64,000 nt of DNA, from NCBI RefSeq assembly GCF_000314895.2, contig NZ_CM001773.1, forward strand, positions 1,569,179 through 1,633,178, written 5' to 3'. The position numbers and the translations under genes were made by a program. Below are positions 9,328 to 19,639 of this stretch, one piece after another (the first letter of the stretch is position 1; each line of letters begins with the position of its first letter). The notes under the pieces were generated by a model that saw only the letters and a list, made by a program, of their open reading frames with translations, was not told the DNA's origin and searched no databases. The stretch comes from Providencia sneebia DSM 19967 (GTDB lineage Bacteria > Pseudomonadota > Gammaproteobacteria > Enterobacterales > Enterobacteriaceae).

Positions 9328-9468
9328 CAGACTGCTGACAAACATATTATGTTTGGCGGCAAGTCATATAGGTTTTGAAAATAAGCAAGGAAAATCAATA
9401 CATTGATTTTCGACTGATAACACAAAGCGGGAAAAACCACGCTTTTATCCCGCTTTGTCAACAACCTC
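9328..9468 (+). repeat. 141-bp terminator-nested repeat, copy 1
   Basis: A non-coding 141-base sequence identical to 52393-52533. Its ends form an imperfect inverted repeat (CAGACTGCTGACAAAC against the reverse complement GAGGTTGTTGACAAAG, 11 of 16). Inside are three hairpins: AAACAT/ATGTTT, GAAAATCAAT/ATTGATTTTC (9390-9411) and ACAAAGCGGG/CCCGCTTTGT (9422-9458). On each side it abuts a copy of the ybiT/yjdM terminator palindrome exactly. The size, ends and flanking duplication are those of a miniature inverted-repeat transposable element. No ORF of useful length is present, and no parent transposase is in the window. Confidence 0.85.
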
Positions 9469-9495
9469 AGACCTAGCCAAAGCTAGGTCTTTTTG
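9469..9495. terminator. Terminator hairpin, right copy flanking repeat 1
   Basis: Stem AGACCTAGC / GCTAGGTCT with loop CAAA, followed by TTTTT. It ends ybiT on the plus strand and may also stop yjdM from the other side. It differs from the left copy only at two loop bases. Confidence 0.85.
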
Positions 9496-9512
9496 CTTGT
9501 TGCTAAGAATAA

Positions 9513-9848
9513 TTAGTTCTTTTTAACAAACTCAGATTTCAGTTTCATTTGACCGAAACCATCGATTTTACAATCAATGTTATGATCACCTTCAACTAAA
9601 CGGATCCCTTTTACGCGAGTTCCGATTTTCAACATTGATGAACTACCTTTTACTTTCAGGTCTTTAATGACAGTAACAGTATCGCCATCAGCTAAGAGAT
9701 TACCATTTGCATCTTTAACGATTAATTCATCTGACTCTTCAACAGGTTCAGCATCATTCCATTCATACGCACATTCAGGGCAGATATACATATCATTATC
9801 AGTATAGGTATATTCAGAATGACATTTAGGGCAAGGAGGGAGTTGCAT
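9513..9848 (-). CDS. yjdM: PhnA/YjdM family zinc-ribbon protein
   Basis: A 111-residue protein, the same length as E. coli YjdM. An N-terminal zinc ribbon (CPKC at residues 6-9, CPEC at about 23-26) is followed by a small beta-rich PhnA domain with the motif [18 protein letters not shown]. Despite its old name, the family is not a phosphonoacetate hydrolase in enterobacteria, and its role is unclear. It stands alone, convergent with ybiT, with its own upstream region. Confidence 0.9.
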   Translation of the reverse strand: MQLPPCPKCHSEYTYTDNDMYICPECAYEWNDAEPVEESDELIVKDANGNLLADGDTVTVIKDLKVKGSSSMLKIGTRVKGIRLVEGDHNIDCKIDGFGQMKLKSEFVKKN

Positions 9849-9971
9849 ATTAATACTCTCAGTAACTTATCAAAAAATATGAAATGATAATTGCGACATG
9901 CGCGGATCATTACGAAAGGGCATAGTATAAGGTGAAAGCAAAAATAATTTTAAATTTAAGAATATTCTTAA

Positions 9972-10000
9972 TTAAGGCGATGGTTTTATCATCGCCTTAA
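9972..10000 (-). terminator. moeB terminator
   Basis: A perfect 11-bp stem, TTAAGGCGATG / CATCGCCTTAA, with a 7-base loop lies 9 bases after the moeB stop; the U-tract is short. Confidence 0.6.
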
Positions 10001-10008
10001 TGAATAAA

Positions 10009-10767
10009 CTATTGTGAAGAGCAGACTTCGCAATGCGGGTCTTTTGCTAATTTGAATTGGCGAAATTCCATTGTCATTGCATCAAAAAAGAGAACTTTGC
10101 CTGTATTCACTTTGCCGTATTGTGTGAGTAACTTAATTGCTTCCATGGCTTCTAATGTGCCAATAGTGCCGACTAAAGGCGCCATTACACCAGCTTCAAC
10201 ACAGGTGAGATTATTGTCACCAAATAATCGGCTTAAACAATGGTAGCAAGCTGTATTTTCTTCATAAGTAAAGACAGATAGCTGTCCTTCCATCCGAATA
10301 GCGGCGCCAGAAACTAACGGCTTTTTATGTTGAAAGCACAGTCGGTTAAGTTGTTCTCTAATCGCCACATTATCCGTACAATCTAAAATAACGTGATGGT
10401 TAATAATCAGTTGATTTAACTGTTCATCATCAAGCTGAGCATTGACGGTATCAATATGAATATGCGGATTGATAGAAACCAGCTGGTTTTTTGCTGAATC
10501 GACCTTTGGCTGCCCGATGGTATTATCTCGGTGCAAAATTTGCCGCTGTAAGTTTGATAATGAAACAGTATCAAAATCAACCAGTGTTAAGTAACCGACG
10601 CCTGCTGCGGCAAGATACTGTGTTGCAGCACAGCCAAGCCCGCCAAGACCAATGATCAGCACTTTGCTGGCCTTTAGTTTTTCTTGCCCATCGAAATCAA
10701 AGCCGCGCAAGATAATTTGCCGGTTATAGCGCAGCATTTCTTCATTACTCAGTTCTTGCACAATCAT
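10009..10767 (-). CDS. moeB: Molybdopterin-synthase adenylyltransferase MoeB
   Basis: A 252-residue E1-like enzyme that adenylates the C-terminal glycine of MoaD in molybdopterin synthesis. The nucleotide-binding loop IIGLGGLGCAATQYLAAAG, the adenylation segment NLQRQILH and a zinc site (CYHCL in mid-protein and CEVC near the C terminus) are all visible. It follows moeA directly: the moeA stop and the moeB start share base 10767, which points to translational coupling in a moeA-moeB operon as in E. coli. Confidence 0.95.
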   Translation of the reverse strand: MIVQELSNEEMLRYNRQIILRGFDFDGQEKLKASKVLIIGLGGLGCAATQYLAAAGVGYLTLVDFDTVSLSNLQRQILHRDNTIGQPKVDSAKNQLVSINPHIHIDTVNAQLDDEQLNQLIINHHVILDCTDNVAIREQLNRLCFQHKKPLVSGAAIRMEGQLSVFTYEENTACYHCLSRLFGDNNLTCVEAGVMAPLVGTIGTLEAMEAIKLLTQYGKVNTGKVLFFDAMTMEFRQFKLAKDPHCEVCSSQ

Positions 10768-12008
10768 TATTCACTTTTTAGTAAGCCGTTGAACATTTCA
10801 ACATCAACCCATTCTCCCGCAGCAACATGCCCACGTTCCCGTTCAAGAACAATAAAGCAGTTAGCAAGGCTAAATGAACTGAAAACATGTGAACCTTGTT
10901 GCCCTGTAGTGGCAACGTGTAATTCACCATTTTCATTGGCACTTAAAATTCCACGTTGGAAATCAAGGCGGCCGGGGCTTTTTTTCAATGGTGTGATCAC
11001 GGGGACTTTAAATCTTATTGGTGCTTGCCATTGGCTATGACCATTAAGGCGAGCGATTAATGGCTGAACGAGTTGATAAAATGTCAGTGCAGCAGAAACA
11101 GGATTACCCGGTAAACCACAGAACCATGCTGAATTTAATTTACCAAAAGCAAAAGGTTTACCCGGTTTGATAGCCAACTTCCAAAAGCCAATCTCACCCA
11201 ATTCATCAAGAATTTGTTTTGTATAATCCGCTTCGCCAACAGAAACACCACCGCTGCTAATGACTAAGTCTGCTTGTTGATCGGCTTCAATGAATGTTTG
11301 CTTTAGTTTTTCTGGCGAATCGGGAATAGTGCCAAAATCAAGGATCTCGCAATTTAATTTTTCTAGCATTAAACTGACGGTAAAACGGTTTGTGTCATAA
11401 ATTTGACCCGCTTTAAGTGGCGTGCCAACAGCTTGCAACTCATCTCCAGTTGAAAAAATAGCCACTTTAAGACGGCGATATACTTCAACGGTTGCAATAC
11501 CTAAAGAAGCCAAAAGTGGTAATTGAGCCGTTGATAGAAGCGTTCCTTTCGCTAAAACACAACTTCCTTGCGCAATATCTTCCCCAGCTTTGCGGATATT
11601 GCTTCCTTGTTTAATTGGGCGGGTAAACATAATGCCTTGTTCAGTTTCTTGTGTATCCTCCTGCATTATGACAGTGTCAACACCTTGAGGAATAGGGGCT
11701 CCAGTCATAATACGGACACAAGTACCGCGAGGAAGTTCCCCTTGCATTGGTTGCCCAGCAAATGACTTTCCTGCCACAGGCATGGGTGTTTTACCATCCC
11801 AATCAGCGAAACATAAACCGTAACCATCCATCGCAGAATTATCGAAAGGTGGTACATTTATCGGGGATATAATATCGGTAGCGGTAATACGTTGAGTAGA
11901 TTCAGTCAATGGAATGCTTTCCGTCCCCGTCATGACTTGTTTATTAGAAAGCAGTTTTTCTAAAGCTTGTTCAAGTGAAATCAATCCAGCGGTGTGACAT
12001 GCGTCCAT
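10767..12008 (-). CDS. moeA: Molybdopterin molybdenumtransferase MoeA
   Basis: A 413-residue protein (E. coli MoeA 411 aa) that inserts molybdate into adenylated molybdopterin, the last step of Mo-cofactor assembly. Motifs seen include [12 protein letters not shown] near residue 60, [15 protein letters not shown], the MoCF-domain signature [13 protein letters not shown] and the GLPGNPVSA motif. It is the first gene of moeA-moeB and is divergent from folE. The 272-base spacer (12009-12280) must carry both promoters; I see no recognisable operator in it. Confidence 0.96.
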   Translation of the reverse strand: MDACHTAGLISLEQALEKLLSNKQVMTGTESIPLTESTQRITATDIISPINVPPFDNSAMDGYGLCFADWDGKTPMPVAGKSFAGQPMQGELPRGTCVRIMTGAPIPQGVDTVIMQEDTQETEQGIMFTRPIKQGSNIRKAGEDIAQGSCVLAKGTLLSTAQLPLLASLGIATVEVYRRLKVAIFSTGDELQAVGTPLKAGQIYDTNRFTVSLMLEKLNCEILDFGTIPDSPEKLKQTFIEADQQADLVISSGGVSVGEADYTKQILDELGEIGFWKLAIKPGKPFAFGKLNSAWFCGLPGNPVSAALTFYQLVQPLIARLNGHSQWQAPIRFKVPVITPLKKSPGRLDFQRGILSANENGELHVATTGQQGSHVFSSFSLANCFIVLERERGHVAAGEWVDVEMFNGLLKSE

Positions 12009-12280
12009 TATTATCCCTCACTATTGAATATTACCAATTGTAATGTTGTTTATTATGTCAGAGATAGTGCAATGGGTGAATGCATTAATGGGAGAATGTA
12101 TTGAAGTTAATTAATGTAATGCTGGATTATGTCAACATGCTGTTTTAGAGTACAGGACACACCTGCATTTTATAAAATTCTGATATTCTTTATGGTTCAA
12201 ATTGCAGTTAATTATTTATGTAAGCACTTTGATAAGCAATTTGAATTATTTTTGAATATCTACCATTTGTGGAGAATCTG

Positions 12281-12940
12281 ATGTCATCTCTGAGTAAAGA
12301 AGCCGAATTAGTTCACGCTGCTTTGGAAGCTAGAGGGCTTGAAACCCCTTTGCGTATTCAACCTAAATTAGATAATGAGCGCAAGCAACTGATTGAAGAG
12401 CATATGACAGAGGTCATGAAATTATTGAATTTAGACCTTACTGATGACAGTTTGGCTGATACGCCAAAGCGCATTGCCAAAATGTATGTTGATGAAATTT
12501 TCTCAGGCCTTGATTATGCCAATTTCCCTAAAATCACACTGATTGAAAATAAAATGAGTGTTGATGAAATGGTCACGGTACGTGATATTACATTAACTAG
12601 CACCTGTGAACACCACTTTGTAACTATTGATGGTAAAGCAACTGTGGCTTATATTCCAAAAGATAAGGTCATTGGTTTGTCTAAAATCAACCGCATTGTA
12701 CAGTTTTTCTCCCAGCGCCCTCAGGTGCAAGAACGGCTCACTCAGCAAATTCTAGTGGCATTACAAACATTACTGGGAACTATGAATGTTGCTGTATCTA
12801 TTGATGCAGTTCATTATTGCGTGAAAGCACGTGGTATCCGTGATGCAACAAGTGCGACAACAACCACATCATTAGGCGGGTTATTTAAGTCTAGCCAGAA
12901 TACTCGTCAGGAATTTTTGCGTGCTGTGCGCCATCAGTAA
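12281..12940 (+). CDS. folE: GTP cyclohydrolase I
   Basis: A 219-residue enzyme that converts GTP to 7,8-dihydroneopterin triphosphate, the first step of folate (and queuosine) synthesis. It is nearly identical to E. coli FolE in the active-site blocks. The zinc ligands lie in TSTCEHHF and in HYCVKARG, and the catalytic block is [20 protein letters not shown] start at the ATG at 12281, which has a GGAGA site six bases upstream and gives [11 protein letters not shown] as in E. coli; a GTG at 12269 would add four residues. It is followed six bases later by yeiB. Confidence 0.96.
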   Translation: MSSLSKEAELVHAALEARGLETPLRIQPKLDNERKQLIEEHMTEVMKLLNLDLTDDSLADTPKRIAKMYVDEIFSGLDYANFPKITLIENKMSVDEMVTVRDITLTSTCEHHFVTIDGKATVAYIPKDKVIGLSKINRIVQFFSQRPQVQERLTQQILVALQTLLGTMNVAVSIDAVHYCVKARGIRDATSATTTTSLGGLFKSSQNTRQEFLRAVRHQ

Positions 12941-12946
12941 TTTGCA

Positions 12947-14110
12947 ATGCTAGCAGCATCTTCGCCTGAATTCACTGGGCGTATTGATAGGCTTGATGCA
13001 ACTCGAGGCATTGCAATCTTAGGTATTCTATTAATGAATATCTTTGCCTTTGCTTTGCCTCAAACTGCTTATATGAATCCCACTTATATGGGAGAGGCTA
13101 GCGCATCAGATATTTATATTTGGGTTAGTTTTAACCTATTTGTTCAAGGGAAATTTCTCGCCATTTTTTCCATTTTGTTTGGTGCTACTTTGGTGCTATT
13201 ACATCGCAAAGGATTGAGATGGAATCTCTGTCGTTTATTCCTTTTGGCCATTTTAGGTTTAGTTCATGGAATTGTTTTTTGGGATGGTGATATTCTGCTT
13301 GCATATGCATTAACTGGCGGGATCGCGCTATTATTATTTCATCAACAAAATGATAAATCGCTTTTAAAAATTGCCTGCTCTATTTATCTTATTGGGCTAG
13401 TTATTTTATTTATTCTAGGTAGCCAAATTGACCCCACTAACTTTTGGATTGTTTCAGAAGAACAAATAGCATCGGAAGTATTGCAAAAAACATCTGGTGG
13501 TAGCATTAGCCTAATATATCGTGCACAATCCATGCTCAATATGGTTGAAATGCTTGTCATTCAATATGGTTGGCAATTACTTGGTTTGATGATTTTTGGT
13601 GCGCTATTACTGAAAAATGGTTGGTTAGCAGGTCAATTTAGCCAACAGCATTATCGCCGTACTGCTATTATTTTGATTTTTCCCGCGCTTTTAATTCAAT
13701 TATTGTCTTTATATACACAGAGCTTATTTAATTGGAGTTTTTTTGCTACATCAATTGTTGGCTATATTATTAATGAATTAGTGATACCACTTCAGTCTTT
13801 TGGTTATATCGCATTAATTTATGGTTTTTGGGGCAGTATTAAATTAACTCTTTTAGCTAAAATGGTGAGTTGTGTAGGGCGGATGGCACTGAGTAATTAT
13901 TTATTGCAAACCTTGATTTGTACAACTATTTTTTATCATTTCGGTTATTTTTACCAATTTTCCAGACTGGAACTATTAGGGTTTATTATTCCAATTTGGG
14001 TCGTTAATTTATTATTTTCTTATAGTTGGTTGAGATTTTTTAAACAAGGCCCTGTAGAGTTTTGTTGGCGAATATTCACTGAAAGATTAAATTTAATGTG
14101 GCAAAAATAG
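12947..14110 (+). CDS. yeiB: DUF418 family membrane protein YeiB
   Basis: A 387-residue polytopic membrane protein with roughly ten membrane segments. The N-terminal motif RIDRLDATRGIAILGILLMN is typical of the YeiB (DUF1624/DUF418) family, as is the C-terminal block GRMALSNYLLQTLICT. Transport or acyl-transfer roles have been suggested for the family, but none is proven for YeiB. No ribosome binding site is obvious, and the start lies six bases after the folE stop, so translational coupling is likely. The folE-yeiB pair is also found in E. coli. Confidence 0.9.
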   Translation: MLAASSPEFTGRIDRLDATRGIAILGILLMNIFAFALPQTAYMNPTYMGEASASDIYIWVSFNLFVQGKFLAIFSILFGATLVLLHRKGLRWNLCRLFLLAILGLVHGIVFWDGDILLAYALTGGIALLLFHQQNDKSLLKIACSIYLIGLVILFILGSQIDPTNFWIVSEEQIASEVLQKTSGGSISLIYRAQSMLNMVEMLVIQYGWQLLGLMIFGALLLKNGWLAGQFSQQHYRRTAIILIFPALLIQLLSLYTQSLFNWSFFATSIVGYIINELVIPLQSFGYIALIYGFWGSIKLTLLAKMVSCVGRMALSNYLLQTLICTTIFYHFGYFYQFSRLELLGFIIPIWVVNLLFSYSWLRFFKQGPVEFCWRIFTERLNLMWQK

Positions 14111-14138
14111 TGAGGCATATCCTAAATGCCATACCTCA
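14111..14138. terminator. Weak hairpin between yeiB and sanA
   Basis: TGAGG (14111-14115) / CCTCA (14134-14138) with an imperfect inner stem, between convergent genes. Confidence 0.35.
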
Positions 14139-14148
14139 TGTTAATTAT

Positions 14149-14937
<789 letters not shown>

Positions 14938-15062
14938 TCAACATCTCCTCACGATACATGGCAATTTATGACTATTTTATAGTAATTAATATGGTTGATT
15001 TAGATTCGAAAAGATGATCATAAGTAAACGCTTTTTGGTATATAGCGCCATGATTGTGGTTT

Positions 15063-15941
15063 TTACTTACGTAATTCCATCATTTCATTATTTATTTCTT
15101 GATAAATAAATTCCCGTTCATCGAGCAATTTGCTATCGAGAGAAAAAGAAAAATGGTCAATAGCGAATAGAAGTAAACCGATGGCTGCAATTGTGACAAA
15201 TAAACCAGTGATGAGTTTTTGTTGGCGTGTTTTTACAGGGATAAAAATATAGCCAAGACTGATTAAGGCGCCAATACTTGCTCCGCCAATATGGGCAGCA
15301 TTATCAACACCTGCTTGCAAACCACTAATTAGCGTTAATACAATCATTCCGAGAATATTATAAAGTAGTCGTTTTTGTTGTGCATGAATGGTTGGATTAA
15401 TATTAGGAACTCTAATTGCTTGATATAAATAGATAACAGAAGCAGCCGCAAGCCCCATAATTGCCCCTGAAGCACCTACTCCGACCGTAATATAAACCAT
15501 ATTATCAGTGAGTGTCGGATCATTGATATCTTCATAATATTGCCAATAGGCACTAAATAATGCTGCTCCTATTCCTGAAATAAAATAAATTGCTAACAAT
15601 TTAGATTTGCCGTAATTACGTTCACATTCAATACCGATGACAAATAGCGCTAAACTATTAAATGCAAGATGAACACCATTTGAATGTAATAGCATACTAA
15701 TAGGATAGCGCCACCAATCACCTGTTAATGATAATTGATAAACATTTGCGCCAAATAGCAATAAATTATTTTCACGGGAATCTAGAGGTGAAGCAAAATG
15801 AAGTTGATAGAAATAGATGACAATATTTAATAATACTAAACCTGAGGTCAGCATGATGGCTTTGAAAGAAAATAATGGTGTTTTCTTTGGTGGAGAAGGA
15901 ACATGAGCGCTTGGTTGATCGGTCATCTTTGCGGCCTGCAT
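15063..15941 (-). CDS. aarA: AarA-type rhomboid intramembrane serine protease
   Basis: A 292-residue membrane protein with about seven membrane segments. The rhomboid elements are all present: H86, H91 and N95 in the HSNGVHLAFN stretch, the nucleophile S158 in GVGASGAIMG and the partner H217 in NAAHIGG. The whole sequence, including SPLDSRENNLLLFGANVYQL and the C-terminal EEREFIYQE-like tail, recalls AarA of Providencia stuartii. AarA cleaves an N-terminal extension of TatA, switching on Tat export and release of a quorum signal. The ATG at 15926 (MTDQPSA) is an alternative start. The C-terminal seventh helix after the catalytic six-helix core also fits AarA rather than GlpG. Confidence 0.9.
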   Translation of the reverse strand: MQAAKMTDQPSAHVPSPPKKTPLFSFKAIMLTSGLVLLNIVIYFYQLHFASPLDSRENNLLLFGANVYQLSLTGDWWRYPISMLLHSNGVHLAFNSLALFVIGIECERNYGKSKLLAIYFISGIGAALFSAYWQYYEDINDPTLTDNMVYITVGVGASGAIMGLAAASVIYLYQAIRVPNINPTIHAQQKRLLYNILGMIVLTLISGLQAGVDNAAHIGGASIGALISLGYIFIPVKTRQQKLITGLFVTIAAIGLLLFAIDHFSFSLDSKLLDEREFIYQEINNEMMELRK

Positions 15942-16044
15942 GAAAAATTAATCGGAATACTACAATATAATTTACATACTGCAAACAACATCTTAGTCGG
16001 AAATTGGCGTAATTTTAGGATAGCGAGGATAAAAGGAAAAAATA

Positions 16045-16069
16045 AAGGCACCAACTGCTGTGATGCCTT
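16045..16069 (-). terminator. maeA terminator
   Basis: On the minus strand AAGGCATCA / TGGTGCCTT, a mostly paired stem, is followed by TATTTTTTCC. It lies 24 bases after the maeA stop. Confidence 0.75.
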
Positions 16070-16092
16070 CTAAAGAATTTCTGTTGTTAATA

Positions 16093-17790
16093 TTAGAAAG
16101 AAGTTCTTTTATAAGTCCGATATTCTGGTTTCCAGAAATTACGCTCAATCGCTTCATCAAGCGCACTGTCAGATGTTACAGTGGCAACACCTTGCACTTG
16201 GGCTTCTTTAGCAACTTGCTTAGCAATATAACGAGAAACTTCTTGAATATCCGATAATAAGGGTAATAACGGGCCTTCACCATCTTTAGCTAATGGAGAG
16301 CATTCTGCCAAAGCACGGCTGGCGGTCATTAACATGGCTTCAGTCACACGTTTGGCACCTGAAGCAATCACACCTAAACCAATACCTGGGAAAATGTATG
16401 AGTTATTGCATTGAGCAATTTGGAAAACATTCTCTTTATAGGAAACTGGGCTAAATGGGCTACCTGTTGCAACAAGCGCTTTACCATCAGTCCAGTTAAT
16501 AATATCTTCAGGACGGGCTTCAACGCGTGATGTTGGGTTAGAAAGTGGCATCACAATTGGGCGTTCACAATGTTTATGCATTTCTCGAATGATTTCTTCA
16601 GTGAAAAGGCCTGCTTGACCTGAAACACCAATTAAAACAGTCGGTTTTGCATTGCGGACAACATCTAATAGTGAAATAGAATCACTATTCACATCCCAGC
16701 TGCTTAGGTTATCGCTGCTTTGCGTTAACTTGCTTTGGAAATCAAGTAAGTTAGGCAACTTATCCGTTAATAGCCCAAAACGGTCTACCATATAAATGCG
16801 TGAACGCGCTTGTTCATCACTTAGACCTTCAGATTTCATTTGCGCGATAATTTGTTCAGCGATACCGCAACCTGCTGAACCCGCGCCTAAGAATGTGACG
16901 CGTTGGTCGCTTAGTTTGCTGCCAGCTGCATGGCTTGCTGCAATTAAGCTTCCCAAGGTAACTGCGGCTGTACCTTGAATATCATCATTAAAACAGCACA
17001 GCTCATCACGATAACGATTCAGTAAAGGCATTGCATTTTTTTGTGCAAAGTCTTCAAATTGCAATAGAACATTTGGCCAACGGCGTTTTACGGCTTGAAT
17101 AAATTCATCAATAAATTGATCATATTCTTCACCCGTAATACGCGGATGGCGCCAGCCCATGTAAAGTGGGTCGTTAAGGCGCTGCGGGTTATTTGTCCCT
17201 ACATCAATGACAACGGGTAGGGTATAAGCTGGGCTGATACCACCACAAGCGGTATATAAAGATAGTTTCCCGATTGGAATGCCCATACCACCGATCCCTT
17301 GGTCGCCAAGTCCAAGAATACGTTCGCCATCAGTAACAACAATGACTTTTACATTTTGTTTAGTGGCGTTTTGTAGCATATCATCAATATATTCACGATT
17401 TGGATAAGAGATGAATAAACCACGAGCACGGCGATAGATATCAGAGAAATGCTCACAAGCCTCACCAACAGTTGGCGTATAAATGAGCGGCATGACTTCT
17501 GTAAGGTGAGCATCGATTAGGCGATAAAACAGGGTTTCATTGGTGTCTTGGATATTTCTTAAATAAATGTGTTTGTCGATATCCGTTTTAAAATCGACTA
17601 ACTGGCGGTAAGCACGCTCCACTTGCTCTTCAATTGTTTCAACTTGTTCTGGAAGTAAACCATATAAGTTGAAATTAGCACGTTCTTCTTCGCTAAACGC
17701 ACTCCCTTTATTCAATAAAGGAAATTCGAGCAGAATAGGGCCTGCATAAGGGATGTACAAAGGGCGTTTTGTTTCGTGTTCATGTTCCAT
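16093..17790 (-). CDS. maeA: NAD-dependent malic enzyme
   Basis: A 565-residue enzyme, the same length as E. coli MaeA (SfcA). It oxidatively decarboxylates malate to pyruvate with NAD, feeding gluconeogenic growth on C4 acids. Key segments are the catalytic tyrosine region [20 protein letters not shown], the metal-binding block [15 protein letters not shown] with [15 protein letters not shown], and the Rossmann motif [15 protein letters not shown]. No truncation. It stands alone, with a 239-base upstream spacer that contains a GC-rich hairpin. Confidence 0.95.
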   Translation of the reverse strand: MEHEHETKRPLYIPYAGPILLEFPLLNKGSAFSEEERANFNLYGLLPEQVETIEEQVERAYRQLVDFKTDIDKHIYLRNIQDTNETLFYRLIDAHLTEVMPLIYTPTVGEACEHFSDIYRRARGLFISYPNREYIDDMLQNATKQNVKVIVVTDGERILGLGDQGIGGMGIPIGKLSLYTACGGISPAYTLPVVIDVGTNNPQRLNDPLYMGWRHPRITGEEYDQFIDEFIQAVKRRWPNVLLQFEDFAQKNAMPLLNRYRDELCCFNDDIQGTAAVTLGSLIAASHAAGSKLSDQRVTFLGAGSAGCGIAEQIIAQMKSEGLSDEQARSRIYMVDRFGLLTDKLPNLLDFQSKLTQSSDNLSSWDVNSDSISLLDVVRNAKPTVLIGVSGQAGLFTEEIIREMHKHCERPIVMPLSNPTSRVEARPEDIINWTDGKALVATGSPFSPVSYKENVFQIAQCNNSYIFPGIGLGVIASGAKRVTEAMLMTASRALAECSPLAKDGEGPLLPLLSDIQEVSRYIAKQVAKEAQVQGVATVTSDSALDEAIERNFWKPEYRTYKRTSF

Positions 17791-17947
17791 GAAATATCAC
17801 TCTTAGGATGATTTAAAAACAATAGTCGGCTTAGATCCTAAGGTAAATAGAAAATATGTACAGTGATTATTGATGCATATAGTTAAAATATTTGTTAAAT
17901 AAAATGTGCATCAAATTTAATATGATGGAATAGTGAGATGTACGTAG

Positions 17948-17984
17948 TCGCCCGAATCACATAGTTTTGATGTTTTTCGGGCGA
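17948..17984. other. GC-rich stem-loop between maeA and metQ
   Basis: TCGCCCGAA / TTCGGGCGA (9-bp perfect stem) encloses a smaller ACAT/ATGT-type inner pairing. There is no T-run on either strand. It could end the met transcript with Rho or act in the maeA leader; the sequence does not decide. Confidence 0.5.
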
Positions 17985-18029
17985 GTTGATGGCTCTGGTT
18001 TTGTGGTAATTCAATTAATTAGATATTTA

Positions 18030-18854
18030 TTATGGAACAGGAACTGCTTCACCATGATAATTATCGAGAATAAATTGTTTGGCTTCTGGTGATTTTAATG
18101 CCGCCATTAATTTAGCAATTCGCGGATCATCTTTGTTATCTTCACGAACTACGACCACATTTGCAAATTTACTATTCGCCGCCGGTTCTGTGAAGATCAC
18201 ATCTTTTGTTAAGTCTAAGCCTGCATTAACAGCAAAGTGACCATCAATTGAAGCAACATCAGCTTCGCCATTTTTATAAATTTGTGGCATTAATGGTGCA
18301 TCATAAGTAAATAAAAATTGCAGGTTACGTGGATTCTCAACAATATCATCGATAGTTGCATCATCAGGGTCAATATCACTACGCAGCTTAATCAATCCTT
18401 CATCTTGATACAGTTTTAAAATATGCCCATGCTGTGCAATATTATTGCTACTCATCACTTTTGCGCCATTTGGCAAATCTTGCAAGCTTTTATATTTTTG
18501 CGAGAAGAAGCGGTAAGGGTGCATATGTACAGCACCGGCAGAAGTTAATTTCCAGTCTGGATGATCCGCCAGTGTTTTATTTAAATAAGGCACATGTTGG
18601 AAAAAGTTTGCATCTAATTCTTTTTCTGCTAATGCTTGGTTTGGAATAATATAATCATTAAAGATACGGATATCTAAATTAACACCTTCTTTGGCTAATT
18701 GTGGTTTAACAAATTCTAAAATTTCAGCATGTGGTGTACTTGATGCACCAATAATCAATGTATTTTTATTGTCTTCTTGGTTAGGTTTACAAGCAACTAA
18801 TGCCAAACTAACAAAAAGCAATGAACCTAACTGTTTTAAATTTGTAAGTGCCAT
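18030..18854 (-). CDS. metQ: MetQ/NlpA family methionine-binding lipoprotein
   Basis: A 274-residue lipoprotein with lipobox LALVAC (Cys22 lipidated). The NlpA-family fold is shown by IIGASSTPHAEIL, FNDYIIPNQALAEKELDANF, QHVPYLNKTL and the region around IVENPRNLQF. As the last gene of a metN-metI-metQ cluster behind a MetJ operator, it most likely delivers D- or L-methionine to the MetNI channel. It is clearly divergent from E. coli MetQ (for example SSTPHAEIL instead of the VIVGAEQQVAEV region), so a different substrate range or methionine derivatives are possible. It follows metI after a 95-base gap. Confidence 0.85.
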   Translation of the reverse strand: MALTNLKQLGSLLFVSLALVACKPNQEDNKNTLIIGASSTPHAEILEFVKPQLAKEGVNLDIRIFNDYIIPNQALAEKELDANFFQHVPYLNKTLADHPDWKLTSAGAVHMHPYRFFSQKYKSLQDLPNGAKVMSSNNIAQHGHILKLYQDEGLIKLRSDIDPDDATIDDIVENPRNLQFLFTYDAPLMPQIYKNGEADVASIDGHFAVNAGLDLTKDVIFTEPAANSKFANVVVVREDNKDDPRIAKLMAALKSPEAKQFILDNYHGEAVPVP

Positions 18855-18949
18855 GGTGATATATCCTATTTAATCTTAATACACCCCTTATGCTCTTAAG
18901 CAAAAGGAAATGATTTTTTTATTGCTGCAAGATAAGTAACTAAAATAAA

Positions 18950-19636
18950 TTAACGTTTATCAATCCAACGAACGAGTGTGTCGCCTAAAACTTGAATACA
19001 TAAAACAATAGCTAAAATAACTAATGTTGCTACCCAAACGACATCCATATGGCTGCGTTGAAAACCTTCTAAATAGGCTAAGTTTCCTAAGCCGCCCGCA
19101 CCTATAGCACCTGCAATTGCTGTTCCACCCACTAAAGAAATTAAAGTCACAGTTAAGCCCGATATTAATGCTGGCGATGATTCCGGGATCAATACTCTAA
19201 AAATTAAAGTGGATAATTTGGAGCCCATAGATTGGCTAGCCTCAATAACGCCTTTATCAACTTCCCTCAATGCCAGCTCAACTAGCCGAGCATAGAATGC
19301 ACTTGCAGAGATAACTAATGCAGGTATTGCAGCATTAACGCCTAAAATGGTTCCTATTAACCATTTGGTAAATGGGAATAATAATATAATTAAAATAATA
19401 AAAGGAACTGCTCGAAAAATATTAACGATAAATGAAAGTATCCGATAAACGGGTAGATTTTCTTTTTCGCCATCTTTCGCTGTTAAAAATAAAAAAACAC
19501 CTAAAAAAATACCTAATATTCCAGAGAGGATCCCAGATAAAAATGTCATATAAAGTGTATTAACTGTTTCAATACCTAATACATTTAATTTTAAATGGGG
19601 TAGATAATGACTAATCCATTGTTGTGCTTCATCCAT
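18950..19636 (-). CDS. metI: Methionine ABC transporter permease MetI
   Basis: A 228-residue inner-membrane permease with five to six membrane segments (E. coli MetI 217 aa). The binding-protein-dependent EAA loop reads EVDKGVIEASQSMGSKLSTL, followed by the conserved GLTVTLISLVGGTAIAGAIG region. It lies three bases after the metN stop, so the two are cotranscribed and probably coupled. Confidence 0.9.
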   Translation of the reverse strand: MDEAQQWISHYLPHLKLNVLGIETVNTLYMTFLSGILSGILGIFLGVFLFLTAKDGEKENLPVYRILSFIVNIFRAVPFIILIILLFPFTKWLIGTILGVNAAIPALVISASAFYARLVELALREVDKGVIEASQSMGSKLSTLIFRVLIPESSPALISGLTVTLISLVGGTAIAGAIGAGGLGNLAYLEGFQRSHMDVVWVATLVILAIVLCIQVLGDTLVRWIDKR

Positions 19637-19639
19637 TGT

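Noticed and set aside
9328..9468. Repeat as ERIC or REP element
   Set aside because: Length, ends and internal hairpins do not match those repeats as I know them, and the flanking terminator duplication is not their habit.
12009..12280. MetJ or molybdenum-cofactor RNA control between moeA and folE
   Set aside because: No met box and no recognisable riboswitch fold could be seen in the spacer.
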